Below, one piece after another: positions 22,359-32,753 of a stretch of DNA of 64,000 bases. Positions within the stretch are counted from its first letter, which is position 1, and each line of letters starts with the position of its first letter. Made by a program: the position numbers and the translations under genes. Origin of the DNA: Lingula anatina (Eukaryota; Brachiopoda; Lingulata; Lingulida; Lingulidae); NCBI RefSeq assembly GCF_001039355.2, contig NW_019775631.1, positions 202,957 to 266,956 on the forward strand, written 5' to 3'. The notes beneath the pieces are model-generated. The model was given only the letters and a program-made list of their open reading frames with translations, had not been told where the DNA came from and searched no databases.

Positions 22359-22359
22359 N
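22359..22359. other. Single-n contig junction between duplicated blocks A and B
   Basis: Left of the n the sequence matches 31580-31610 of copy B, ending at ATGCGTATGTTTGTTC. Right of it the sequence matches the 3' flank of TRIM copy 4 (from about 14050). The duplicated unit therefore ends and restarts exactly here. This points to two haplotype contigs joined head to tail. Confidence 0.8.
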
Positions 22360-23263
22360 AATGGTTATTCATCGGGGAAAGTTTCATGCTTTTATCAGAG
22401 TGAGAAAATACAGAACAACATTGTACAAAAAAAAAAAAAACTAATTTTTTCTATTTTAAAATGATGAAATGCTAAGAAGAAGCAGAGGTGAAAATGAAAG
22501 TAATGACTGATGGCTTTGGTAGTTAAACTTACATTCCTTGTTAGTATGGATCACATATCTTTCCTTTTTATTTAGCTTTTTTATTTTGTGTTTTATAAAT
22601 TAAAGAGGGTGCATTTGATAAACTAGCTTTATTTGCTCTGAAATCATTATATGCATTAAGAGCACGTCTGCAAGTGTAAAAAAAAAAAATAAATAATGAA
22701 ACTACAATTCTTTCCTTTTTTTTCCAGTGATAAGTGTGACTGAGTTGTGCTTTATGAAGAATCTACCAGTTTTTTTTTTCTCAGCAGCTAGTCAACTAAG
22801 CTTAGCTGCCTCCTTGAGAGCTCCCCAAACTTATCAGTAAAGTTGAACTGAAACTTGTTGAATGAGAGCATAAAAAAATTAGACACTGACTAATATATGC
22901 ACACAATTCATTATATACATGTATAAAAGCAACGTTACAGTTAATGTTCATATTTGGGTGCGTGGCAGGGTTCCCTCCCAATCTCAGTGGAAGAAGGGAA
23001 AGAGATACCTGATAGATTTTCATTTTGTCTTTCAATGTATTATATATTCAGATGAAAATTTCAATTAATATAACTGTGACTTTCTGAACTGGCCACCAAT
23101 GGTTGTCTTCTTTTGTCTGTACTCTCCCCAGCATAGCTCTTTGTTATTATTTCACAAACATTTTGAGTTTTTCATAAAGTAGAATCAAGTGAGAAAAAGT
23201 GTATATTCAAACCTGTTTTGAGGATATTTTGTACAATGCAGAGAGGTATACCTCTTTTCTCAC
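22360..23263. other. Second version of the 14.05-15.06 kb noncoding flank
   Basis: Diverged counterpart of 14050-15058 with many substitutions and small indels. No exon was found. A stretch at 22940-23110 (from ACAGTTAATG) corresponds to 14700-14880 and is noncoding in both. Confidence 0.55.
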
Positions 23264-23434
23264 CTGACTGGTACAAAGCAGTCACCATATTCGTCAACCA
23301 GAATAACCACTGGGCAGTTTTCAGCCAGGTAGACGTGTAGTTGACCAGAAAGCCCTCCTCCATAAGAAGACTGGACAACTTGACCTGAATGAGAAATATA
23401 GGTATTGTTTGTGCGAATAATGAAGTAAACAAAA

Positions 23435-23511
<77 letters not shown>

Positions 23512-26500
23512 ATATGGGTGGGGTGGAGGGGAGAGGTCCTATAAAGCAGACCTTTTTCTTTTTACCGCTTTTACCAAGTTTGAAGTCATATTGTATCTTT
23601 TCTTACCAAAAGAACACGGTTATATTGAATTCTAACTGTATTGGAGTTTACTTGTTTGTAAGCACTTTGTACAAGATCCAGCAACTTTCTGATCTTTCTA
23701 TCCAAAATATACAATAAATAAACATCATATGAAAATATTCTTTGAACTTTCTTGACCAAGGCCTATGATGACGTGTACAATATAGATAGAAAAACGTTTG
23801 AGCACCTGCATGATTACTTTTATTTCATTTTAATATATATCAATATAATTTCTTCAAGAAAGTCTGCCTACCTGCAAGTCCTGCTGCTGGTATATACTTG
23901 GTTTACTTCTCATTCCATGCATAGCGCCCTCTATCAGATAAAACTTGTCCCTCAACCCACTTCTCTGGTTTAAAAAAAAACAAAACAATAATAATAAGTC
24001 CTTTTCACACCCAAGTAACTTGTTTGTCTGGTGACATCACAAAGACTATGACTGTACTCAATTCATATGAATGATCCATTATTTTGATCAGACTACAGGT
24101 TTCTTATCAGACATGCTGAGATTGTCAGTCCAATCAGTCTTGATTCACAAATTTTTCGTGGACTGGTAGAAAATTGAGTTCATTCAGTTCAAAGGACCTG
24201 TGACAGTTTTAAGAGGTACCATTAAATTTTGAATTTACAGTAAAAAAATTCAAGCAAAAAGGTGTCTTGTTACCATTTTTTCATGTACAACTGTTTCAGA
24301 AAGTTTTCAACAAGTCCGACTCCATAACCCACAAAAAGTGAGAATCTTTCGCAAAGATCCTGGCCACATGGCAGACCAAACAGATGACACGGGTCAGTGC
24401 ATGACAAAAATTAATATTAACCTAGTACTTATTGAGTATGTTAATTACAGAGGGAAAGAAAACTTTTTTCTACTATTAAAAACAATTACCTTCATGCTCT
24501 CCACTTGATTTCTAAATCTTGTAGTTTGGGTGCTGTTCAATAAATCATCCCATGTCTTGCGTTCCACTATGTGAGGGAGAACCTGCAGGAATCAGTATGT
24601 ATTTTAAGAAACTAGAAAAGCAATTGAAGAACACAGGCCTAAACCAAGACAACTTAATTTTCATTACTAATTGATAAATCAATAAATTAGGGATCAGCAC
24701 CAAAAGGTAAATGAATCCAAGTTAGTTCATTTCTGACCCATCCTGTAAATTTGGCAAAAAGTGTCCATAACTTTTTGTCAAGTTAGGCTGTTAACTAACA
24801 AACCAACAAATGCATTAACAATAGCTCTCAGGGGGAGATGAATTGTTTTAAAAATTGCATGAAAGTTTAATTTCAGTTATTCATTACAAAACCAAAGGAG
24901 ATGACAACAAAAAATAGGAAAAAAGAAAATAACCTGGAAATATTGAATTTTCGTAACCAAACATCAGCAAAATATCTACCATTTCCTGGTCAGGTTTCCT
25001 GGTAATTTCAGTTATTCATTACAAAACCAAAGGAGATGACAACAAAAAATAGGAAAAAAGAAAATAACCTGGAAATATTGAATTTTCGTAACCAAACATC
25101 AGCAAAATATCTACCTTTTCCTGGTCAGGTAAAACTTCAATGTACTTCAGCCCATCACAAGCCCATTCTGGCACCACTATCCAAATGTAGTCTCCACATT
25201 TCAATTCCCTTACTTGAACTGGGATTTGGTGCTGTCTTGCAAGTGCCACCAGCCTGTCTTGCTGCTTCTCTTGGGAGTCCATTAGCAGCACCACCTGGTG
25301 TCCATTAAAGGAACAGCTGGAATTAAAACATGACAAAGCTGGAGGCAAGACCTCAATGTTTTATTAATATACTGTTTGATTGAGTTCCCTAGATGCAGCT
25401 ACAGTGATGTTGATCTTGAATTATTGGTCAATAGGCCAAAATATGGCAACGACGAGAGTGCAGACCTTCACCAAGGCAGCTCAATTTTCTTCATATTTAT
25501 AAATCAAGCAATTAAAATAACATCACCAAAAAGGATTGAAAGTAAGTTTATCCATTTCTGACTTGTCCTGAAAATTTTATTAAAAAATTAGCTCATAATT
25601 CTCAAGTTTGGACATTACCTATCAAACCAACAAAGGCAAAAACATAACATTCTTCGCAGAGGTAAATATCTTTCTACGGTCTGTAGTGCAGAATTAAAAC
25701 AGTGTCCAGTACCTCTCTTCAGTGAACTTACCTGCTCAAATCTGGCATCTTTGGCACATTGGCTTGAATGAGAAATCTCAACACAGCATTGTGGAATTTT
25801 GACAGTTTCCTGGCAAGGTTTTTTCCTGCCTCTGTCAACTGGTATCTGAATAATGTAATTCAAAGCACATCTGCAAACAATTTCACCTAATTTGTGTTTG
25901 GGAAGAAATATGCATGGCCCAGGCTATGCTAAATGACATCTAAATAATAGAACTATGGGGGTGGAGGTAAATAATTAAAAATAGTTCTGGCCTCTCCTGT
26001 TCTTTATATCTCACATCTGCCAGAACCCATAGATATATAGCTACTTGTTCAACCCACGCAAGCTGAAATTGGCAGTCCTATCAGCAATGGCCAAGTAAAT
26101 GATCAAGGGGCAGTAAAAACTAGTGGTCAGTCAGACCTCAAGGGTCAGACAATAAACTCAAGAGTTACCATTTTTAATTTACATTCAGTTTGGCAAAAAG
26201 CCTTTTCATCCAGCAAAGTTTTAAAAACTGCCAGTCAGGAGGTCCCTCCATCTTAAGAAGTTTTTGAGTATGTCTGACAGCCCCCTGCTGTCACTGTACG
26301 CTGACTTACGTTGGGTTTGCAGCAGCCTCTTTATAAACCAAGCCTTTGGTCTGCAAGTTCTCTATGCTGTCAAAGCCACTCATGTACTTGCCTGAAATAT
26401 ATTACATAAAATCAGTATATATTTTGTTGCTTCATCCAGGGGGGGAATTTAGGCCGTCTTCTGGGTCTTCCAGAAGACAGTCAGATTTTAAAGTTTGCAT

Positions 26501-29500
26501 TGACGGGTATCTACTTTTTTCTGTTGGAGAAAAGATCAATAAAGATAACTGGGAAGACTGTCAGAAAAAATCTCTGGATCCGCGTCTGTCATCATTCAAG
26601 TCATGAAATTATTCAAAATAATGAAAGTAATACTAAAAGTGTCTAAAGTACACAAATGTATAAGTCAGAAATTTCACAAATGAATGAAAAAACTGTTGAC
26701 ATGAAATTTGCAATAACATTTGGAAGTCCACAGCCCAACTAAAAAATATTGTGCAATACATGAAATCTGGAGCAACCATAAGATCTTTGAAGAAATTCCT
26801 TAAATCTGAGCACCAAAGTCATTCTACTTGTCATGGGGGGTTTGGGAGGGGGGTCTCCAGGGGCAAAAATATAACACTGGGATTTCTGGAATTCACTTTC
26901 ATCCCTATTCATTGCTAACCTGGAGTTTTATCAGAGAGATCTGTGTCAGTGACCTGCTGGGACCTGGCTTTGAGTTCATCTTCTGTCAGACTCAAGATGG
27001 GGGGAGTCTCATGAAGACAACTGGAAGAAAGGATACTGTTCTAAATGTTCTCTCTTTATTAATATTAATTTACAATGGGCATTGAGCTGCCTTATAATAA
27101 TAATAACATTTATTTGCAATTCAAAGTAGTTGGATCATACAATTATTTGAGGTGTTTATAAATACAGTGCAGTATAATTTTATATAATGTGCTGCATAAA
27201 GTAAAATTTTACACTGAATAAATTGACAAATATGTGTGTTTGGAAACTGAAACTGCATGGAGACATACAAGGACAATAAATCTAAAGGAAATTTTGGTCA
27301 ACAGAGAGAAGCTGACAATTACTTTGACTCATAGAATGACACAATACTGACAAAAATTAAAGAATAAATAAATAATAAAACATATTGACTTCGTATTTGC
27401 AAGACATATTTTATACAGAGAATATCCTTTCACTGCAGGACTCAAAACAAACTGCCATACTCACCTAAATAAACCAAGCAGCAGTGCAAATGGACTCCTG
27501 TATGCCTGGGAAAGGAACATGTGAAGATTAAAGCATCTTACTAAATAATCCTATTAATTTTCTTTTCTCTCCCTTCTGTGACATGTTCTTCTTTATTAAA
27601 TCTTCAATATATAAGTACAGAAAGCTTGTATTTTCATATGGGGGGGGGGGGGGTTGCTGGGGGGGGGGGAGAAACCCCAATTTATCAAAAAAANTGACAA
27701 ATATGTGTGTTTGAAAACTGAAACTGCATGGAGACATACAAGGACAATAAATCTAAAGGAAATTTTGGTCAACGGAGAGAAGTTGACAATTATATTGAAC
27801 CACCGAATGACACAATACTGACAAAATTAAATTACAGAATAAATAAAATAAATAAATAAAACATATTGACTTCATATTTGCAAGAGTAATACAGATTTTA
27901 AACAGAGAATATCCTTTCACTGCACTGCCATACTCACCTAAATAAGCCAAGCAGCAGTGCAAATGGACTCCTGTATGCCTGGGAAAGGAACGTGAAGATT
28001 AAAGCATCTTACTATATAATACTATTAATTTTCTATTCTCTCCCTTCTGTGACATGTTCTTCTTTATTAAATCTTCAATATATAAGTACAGAAAGCTTGT
28101 CTGGGGAGGAGGGAGATACGCCCAATTATCCAAATAAATCTGGAAGACTTTCACATGAGATTTTACAAGCAGATCTGCCGTTGGCTTACAAAGACTTTAT
28201 AACTACTTACATGAGGTATATATGCCTTAGCAGGTCTTGGAGCCTGGTCTATGTCTAAACATAGAAAAATAAATCAATTTTCATCATCTTAAGGTATGGT
28301 AGATAACTCTTCATGCACAGCTATTATAACTGATTTTCTCATTGATTAAAAACTACTCCACTTGAATATCAAAAATATCAAAACAATTTATGAAATGAAT
28401 GAAAGGATAGATAGCTAAGTGTGTAGTTAGATCATACTCATGGAGTCATGGTCCATTTTATCAATAGCTTATTTTTTTCTACTTATACTTCAAAGCAATT
28501 GATAAAATGAACTGTGACTACGAATTTGACAAAAAATAAATTCTTTCTACTGCTCAAGGCATAAAAATTTTCAGCATTTGGCAAAACTTTTACTGGCTAG
28601 CACGAGCCAGCAAGGTAACTCAAAAATTCAACAGTTTTCAAAGATAATTGGACTTGGCATTAAAACCCCTAGAGAGGAACATCTCAAACAGACAGACCCA
28701 CCTTGTCTCTGATGGTTCCTCCTCGCTGCCCCTCTGTGTAAGACGTCCGAGCAGACACCACACAGGGCAGTGCCTCCATCACACTCTGGGCAATACTCCA
28801 CAGCCGACGCTTCCTCACAGTGTTCACAAGGGCGCTCCTGGAAAAATAACGCTCTGTGATACATATTGTAACTATGCAGATATGCTAAAACTGTTAGTTT
28901 TACCTGTTGCTCATGACCAATAATATATTCGGGGAATGATAAAATGTGTTCAGTCACTTCAAGGGAATGAAAACAAACAAAGGGCAGCCAATATGAATTT
29001 ACAGTCAGACTAACAAAAAACTTTGTTTAGGTTTGACAAATTTCTCATAATTGCCAGTCCAAATGTCTGGCCATAAAAAAAAGATTATTCCAAAGAGGGG
29101 TGGGGGGATTGTCTCCATTAATATTCTTACCTGCTTTTTGCCTCTGTTTCTATTCTGCTTAGGAGTAGGTAAATTTGCAGCATCCCTTTTGTTTGTTCCA
29201 CCAACCGCAGCTGCATTATTACTGCCAGAACCTAGCTGGTTTCCTCTGCCAGAACCTGTTTGGTTTCCTCTGCCAGAACCTAGCTGGATTCCTCTGCCAG
29301 AAGCTAGCTGGTTTCCTCTGCCAGAACCTAGCTGGATTCCACTGCCAGAAGCTAGCTGGTTTCCTCTGCCAGAACCTAGCTGGTTTCCTCTGCCAGAACC
29401 TAGCTGGATTCCACTGCCAGAACCTAGCTGGTTTCCTCTGCCAGAGCCTAGCTGGTTTCCTCTGCCAGAGCCTAGCTGGTTTCCTCTGCCAATTCCACCC

Positions 29501-30137
29501 TTCTTCTGTACTTTGAAACCGAGTCTGATGGCCTGCCTAAATGTAACCAAATAGTACTAATTTTTTATGACAGATTCTGTGAAAATTTTGAGAACCATTA
29601 ACTTAAAGACAACATCTTGTTAAAATCCATAACCAATGCTGACATATTATCAAATATATATTGGTTTACATAACATATATTAATCCAAAATGGCAGAAAC
29701 ATAATTAAATTCTTTCAAAATGTTCACCTTCTTATGAAAGCCCCCACTGGGTCAATCTCTCCCATATCCATGTACTGATACTCGTTGAGCAGTCTCCGCA
29801 GGTCAGCCTCTGTGTAGGGACTGATGGCCGCTCCCTTCTTACCCAGGTCCTGAATGAACTGTAAGAAAGCATCCACAGTGGGGAAGTGAGGTGGCTGGAC
29901 ATCCCCCTGGTCCCTGTAAACAGGCAGCAAAGCTGTCAAATGTGCAGACAAAAACAAGACTATGATGACAGTGCACAATATATTTTAATTTACATAATGC
30001 TTAACAGCAAAAAGAGAGATGAAGATGCTCTGGGCATTCGTTGAAATATTGGAGACTAGCAATTATAATGTTAGCTGTTGGTTGAAGAAAACTGACTACT
30101 TTATTTTTATTACATAACTCAGTTGAAAAAATTATTT

Positions 30138-30202
<65 letters not shown>

Positions 30203-30527
30203 NNNNNNNNNNNNNNNNNNNNNNNNNNNNNNNNNNNNNNNNNNNNNNNNNNNNNNNNNNNNNNNNNNNNNNNNNNNNNNNNNNNNNNNNNNNNNNNNNN
30301 NNNNNNNNNNNNNNNNNNNNNNNNNNNNNNNNNNNNNNNNNNNNNNNNNNNNNNNNNNNNNNNNNNNNNNNNNNNNNNNNNNNNNNNNNNNNNNNNNNNN
30401 NNNNNNNNNNNNNNNNNNNNNNNNNNNNNNNNNNNNNNNNNNNNNNNNNNNNNNNNNNNNNNNNNNNNNNNNNNNNNNNNNNNNNNNNNNNNNNNNNNNN
30501 NNNNNNNNNNNNNNNNNNNNNNNNNNN

Positions 30528-30572
<45 letters not shown>

Positions 30573-32020
30573 AAAACTTTTAAGTAATGCTTGTAAATTG
30601 TTATTGAAACATATAGGTACATTTCTCTAATGACATGTAATGTGGGTTATAATCATTGTGAAAAATGTGCTCATACTTTTTCATCACTTTCCTTTCTCCA
30701 AATGGTTTGGATTTGACTTAAACAGTCAAATCAACCCCATTTGTTTAGCCTATTTAAGCCAGATTTGGCCATTTGTGCGTGTAAGCACTACCCCAGCTTA
30801 CTGTCAATAAGATTGCTAAAGAATTTACTAATCAGACTCCCCCATAGTCAGTTAAAAATATCCTAAGTACTTAATAATCATATGTTTTTTTATTAATCAG
30901 AATCTTATTTCGAATACCCTCACTTGTTAGAGTTGAACAACACTTGGATAAGTGTATATTTCCTGATGATAGACTTGTGTGTCCACTGCTGTGTACGTTT
31001 GTCAGTCAGTTGCTGATCTCGCTGTTGTTCTACTTCTCGTAATTTGGTATAGATACAGGCAACCCAGAACGGGTTCGACGTGGTCTCCAGTATAGACCCA
31101 TTTTGAATGTTGTAGTGTCCAACAGACCTGACGGGAAGAAATGAAGAATAAATAAATTTTAAATCTGCCCTGTGAATAATAATACTAATTATAATAAGTA
31201 ATAATTTTATTTATTTATATTTTGACATGCTTTCGACAAAAATCTACATAAAATGTTTTTTTTTCAAGAAATAGTGAGTTTTCAGTGTCATGCATCTACA
31301 AATGATGATATACATAAGACTAGTTCTCTAAAAACAAACCTATGTAAATAAATAAATAAATAAAAAAATATCCCCCACCTATCATCTGCCAGTGGGTTAT
31401 CCTGGTAATACAATATGTCCACTTTAGCATGACTTACACTCTTGCAGTGCTAAAACAAAATGTGCAAAATTGTGACAACAGCAGCAATACACACTCACTA
31501 CTACCAGTGCCAACCACATCTATCTATCTACAGCGTACTTAGTACGTACCATAAACCCTAAAGGAGAAAAACAATCACCAATATTCATCCAATGCGTATG
31601 TTTGTTCTGTTATTTTCTACCATCATAGTTTTACTGCTTTACCGTCTAATCAATATTGTTGAACGAGGATACACTTAGCACAACCGCTGCATTTCACTTT
31701 CATCAAGTATGACAAATATTTACATTACGTTAGAATAGATGTACCTCTTTCAAATCTGCAATCGTAGTCCGAGCGAAATCGTTCACCTCTACAGAGATCA
31801 GCTCTCGTTCAGGAGTTGCAGGGTCGTACTTTTGCTTGTTTCGTATGTAAATGCGCATCTTAGTTCCACAAGAAAAACATACTTGAAGACTTGCTCTCTC
31901 TGTCTGATCGTCCAAGCACTTTTCTGTCTGTTTACGAACCTCCGAAGTGTGAAACTCGCGGCATATTGGACATGGAATGTGAACAGGAACGAAACCTGCG
32001 TGAGCAACATATTTATACAT
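23264..32020 (-). CDS. MUS81-family ERCC4 nuclease with N-terminal zinc fingers, copy B (exons 1-15)
   Basis: Minus-strand exons, 5' to 3': 31745-32020, 31379-31449, 30924-31127, 29728-29913, 29131-29536, 28702-28837, 28211-28254, 27938-27978, 26920-27020, 26310-26391, 25732-25845, 25115-25316, 24490-24582, 23872-23964, 23264-23384. They encode 723 residues, plus about 52 if the exon at 491-647 is included; human MUS81 has 551. Residues 17-51 form a C17-x2-C20...C48-x2-C51 zinc-binding segment. Residues 93-250 are unrecognised. Eleven octapeptides follow, then a B-box-like finger at about 382-426 (CEHCEEASAVEYCPECDGG). A MUS81-type winged helix spans about 442-554 and the ERCC4 domain 554-683. 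Key residues: D567, the GD of KCGDYIWIV, and E628-R629-K630...D634. The nuclease site looks intact. Exon 8 occurs twice (also 27465-27505) because of a junction at 27694. The start M follows the divergent promoter shared with the TK2-like gene. The C-terminal helix-hairpin-helix is not in the window. Confidence 0.82.
23437..23506. repeat. Compound (TG)n(AG)n microsatellite, copy B
   Basis: Same compound repeat as at 15236-15312, in the same intron of the other nuclease copy. Confidence 0.9.
24640..24835. repeat. Interspersed repeat, unit 3
   Basis: Copy B counterpart of the unit at 16555-16740. Words seen: TGACCCATCCTGTAAATTTG, TCCATAACTTTTTGTCAAGT and ACAAACCAACAAATGC. Confidence 0.55.
24869..25130. 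repeat. 135-bp local tandem duplication at the exon 12 donor, copy B only
   Basis: AATTTCAGTTATTCATTAC and the following ~125 bases occur at 24869-25003 and again from 25004. The duplicated unit includes the donor site and the last ~15 coding bases of exon 12. Only the second unit is contiguous with the rest of the exon (25115-25316). Copy A has a single unit. Confidence 0.8.
25455..25665. repeat. Interspersed repeat, unit 4
   Basis: Copy B counterpart of 17215-17430, with ACCAAGGCAGCTCAATTT near the start, CCTGAAAATTTTATTAAAAA in the middle and TTCGCAGAGGTAAATATC at the end. Confidence 0.6.
27225..28260. other. Haplotype switch inside copy B at a single n (27694)
   Basis: 27225-27693 and 27695-28160 are two versions of the same sequence in tandem. 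The second is practically identical to copy A (from 18983), including the words TGTTTGAAAACTGAAACTGC and GAACCACCGAATGACAC. The first has copy B-type differences and ends in poor-looking G runs before the n. Exon 8 is therefore duplicated (27465-27505 and 27938-27978). Confidence 0.85.
29226..29488 (-). repeat. 24-bp coding tandem repeat, eleven units (copy B)
   Basis: Eleven octapeptide units in nuclease exon 5. RGNQLGSG dominates, with variants SGIQLGSG, RGNQLASG, RGIQLGSG and RGNQTGSG. Low-complexity, probably disordered linker between the unrecognised N-terminal part and the B-box-like finger. Confidence 0.9.
30138..30569. repeat. (GA)n tract interrupted by a gap
   Basis: GA repeats at about 30138-30202 and 30528-30569 flank 325 unknown bases (30203-30527), in the intron between exons 4 and 3 of nuclease copy B. 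Copy A has only a short AG run at about 21318-21340 and no gap. Confidence 0.9.
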
Positions 32021-32352
32021 TAATATCCAAATAAAAACCTAAAAATACAAAATTGAACTATTTTATGAAGATTTTTGACAATAAATGTGATATTTATTAC
32101 ATAAAACAAAAAAAATATAGACATTTAAGCTCAACGTCAGTTTCCGTAATCATCCTTCTTTCACCATAACCGACCTAAAAAATACCCGCAGTTTACAGTG
32201 ATACTGCAATCTGATTGGTTCATTTCCATCACTTCGCGCCGAATGCGAACTTGTTGTTTTCATCGCCTCTACGAAATTTTATGTTTTATCTGTTACAGTC
32301 TGAGTAGAATCTCTTCACTTAGTCAATACATTACGAAACACACTCTTTTAAG
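32021..32352. promoter_or_regulatory. Divergent promoter between the MUS81-like and TK2-like genes
   Basis: The two start codons are head to head, 332 bases apart. The interval contains an inverted CCAAT box (ATTGG at 32214-32218, in CTGATTGGTTC) and, 15 bases further, TTCGCGCCGAA (32233-32243). The latter matches the E2F core TTSGCGC and is nearly palindromic. No TATA box is obvious. CCAAT plus E2F is the classic layout of S-phase promoters, and thymidine kinase and DNA-repair genes are typical targets. Transcription start sites are not known. Confidence 0.6.
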
Positions 32353-32677
32353 ATGTTGGGATCCTATGAAGACAATTCACCTCGGAAAATACCTGGTAAG
32401 TCATAATTTTAGGGAACACCTCGTCGTCGAGGGAACAACGGCAAAGAACAGTTTATATTTTCACGTACTACTACCAGTCATGTGTGAAGTACTTACTTAT
32501 ATTTTATGATAATTAACATTAGATTAGAAATAGTATATATGGAATTCATTGTACAGTACAAAATAAATTGAAAGTGAAGACATTCTTGATTTTTTCAGAG
32601 TTCACTCTTTTCACTCAACCTAAAGACATTTGTAAGCTGCCCAAGCAAGAAACATTTACAGTAAGTGGACTGAATGA

Positions 32678-32753
<76 letters not shown>

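Noticed and set aside
30123-30587. Long Arg-Glu or Ser-Leu repeat frames
   Set aside because: They translate a GA microsatellite and an assembly gap.
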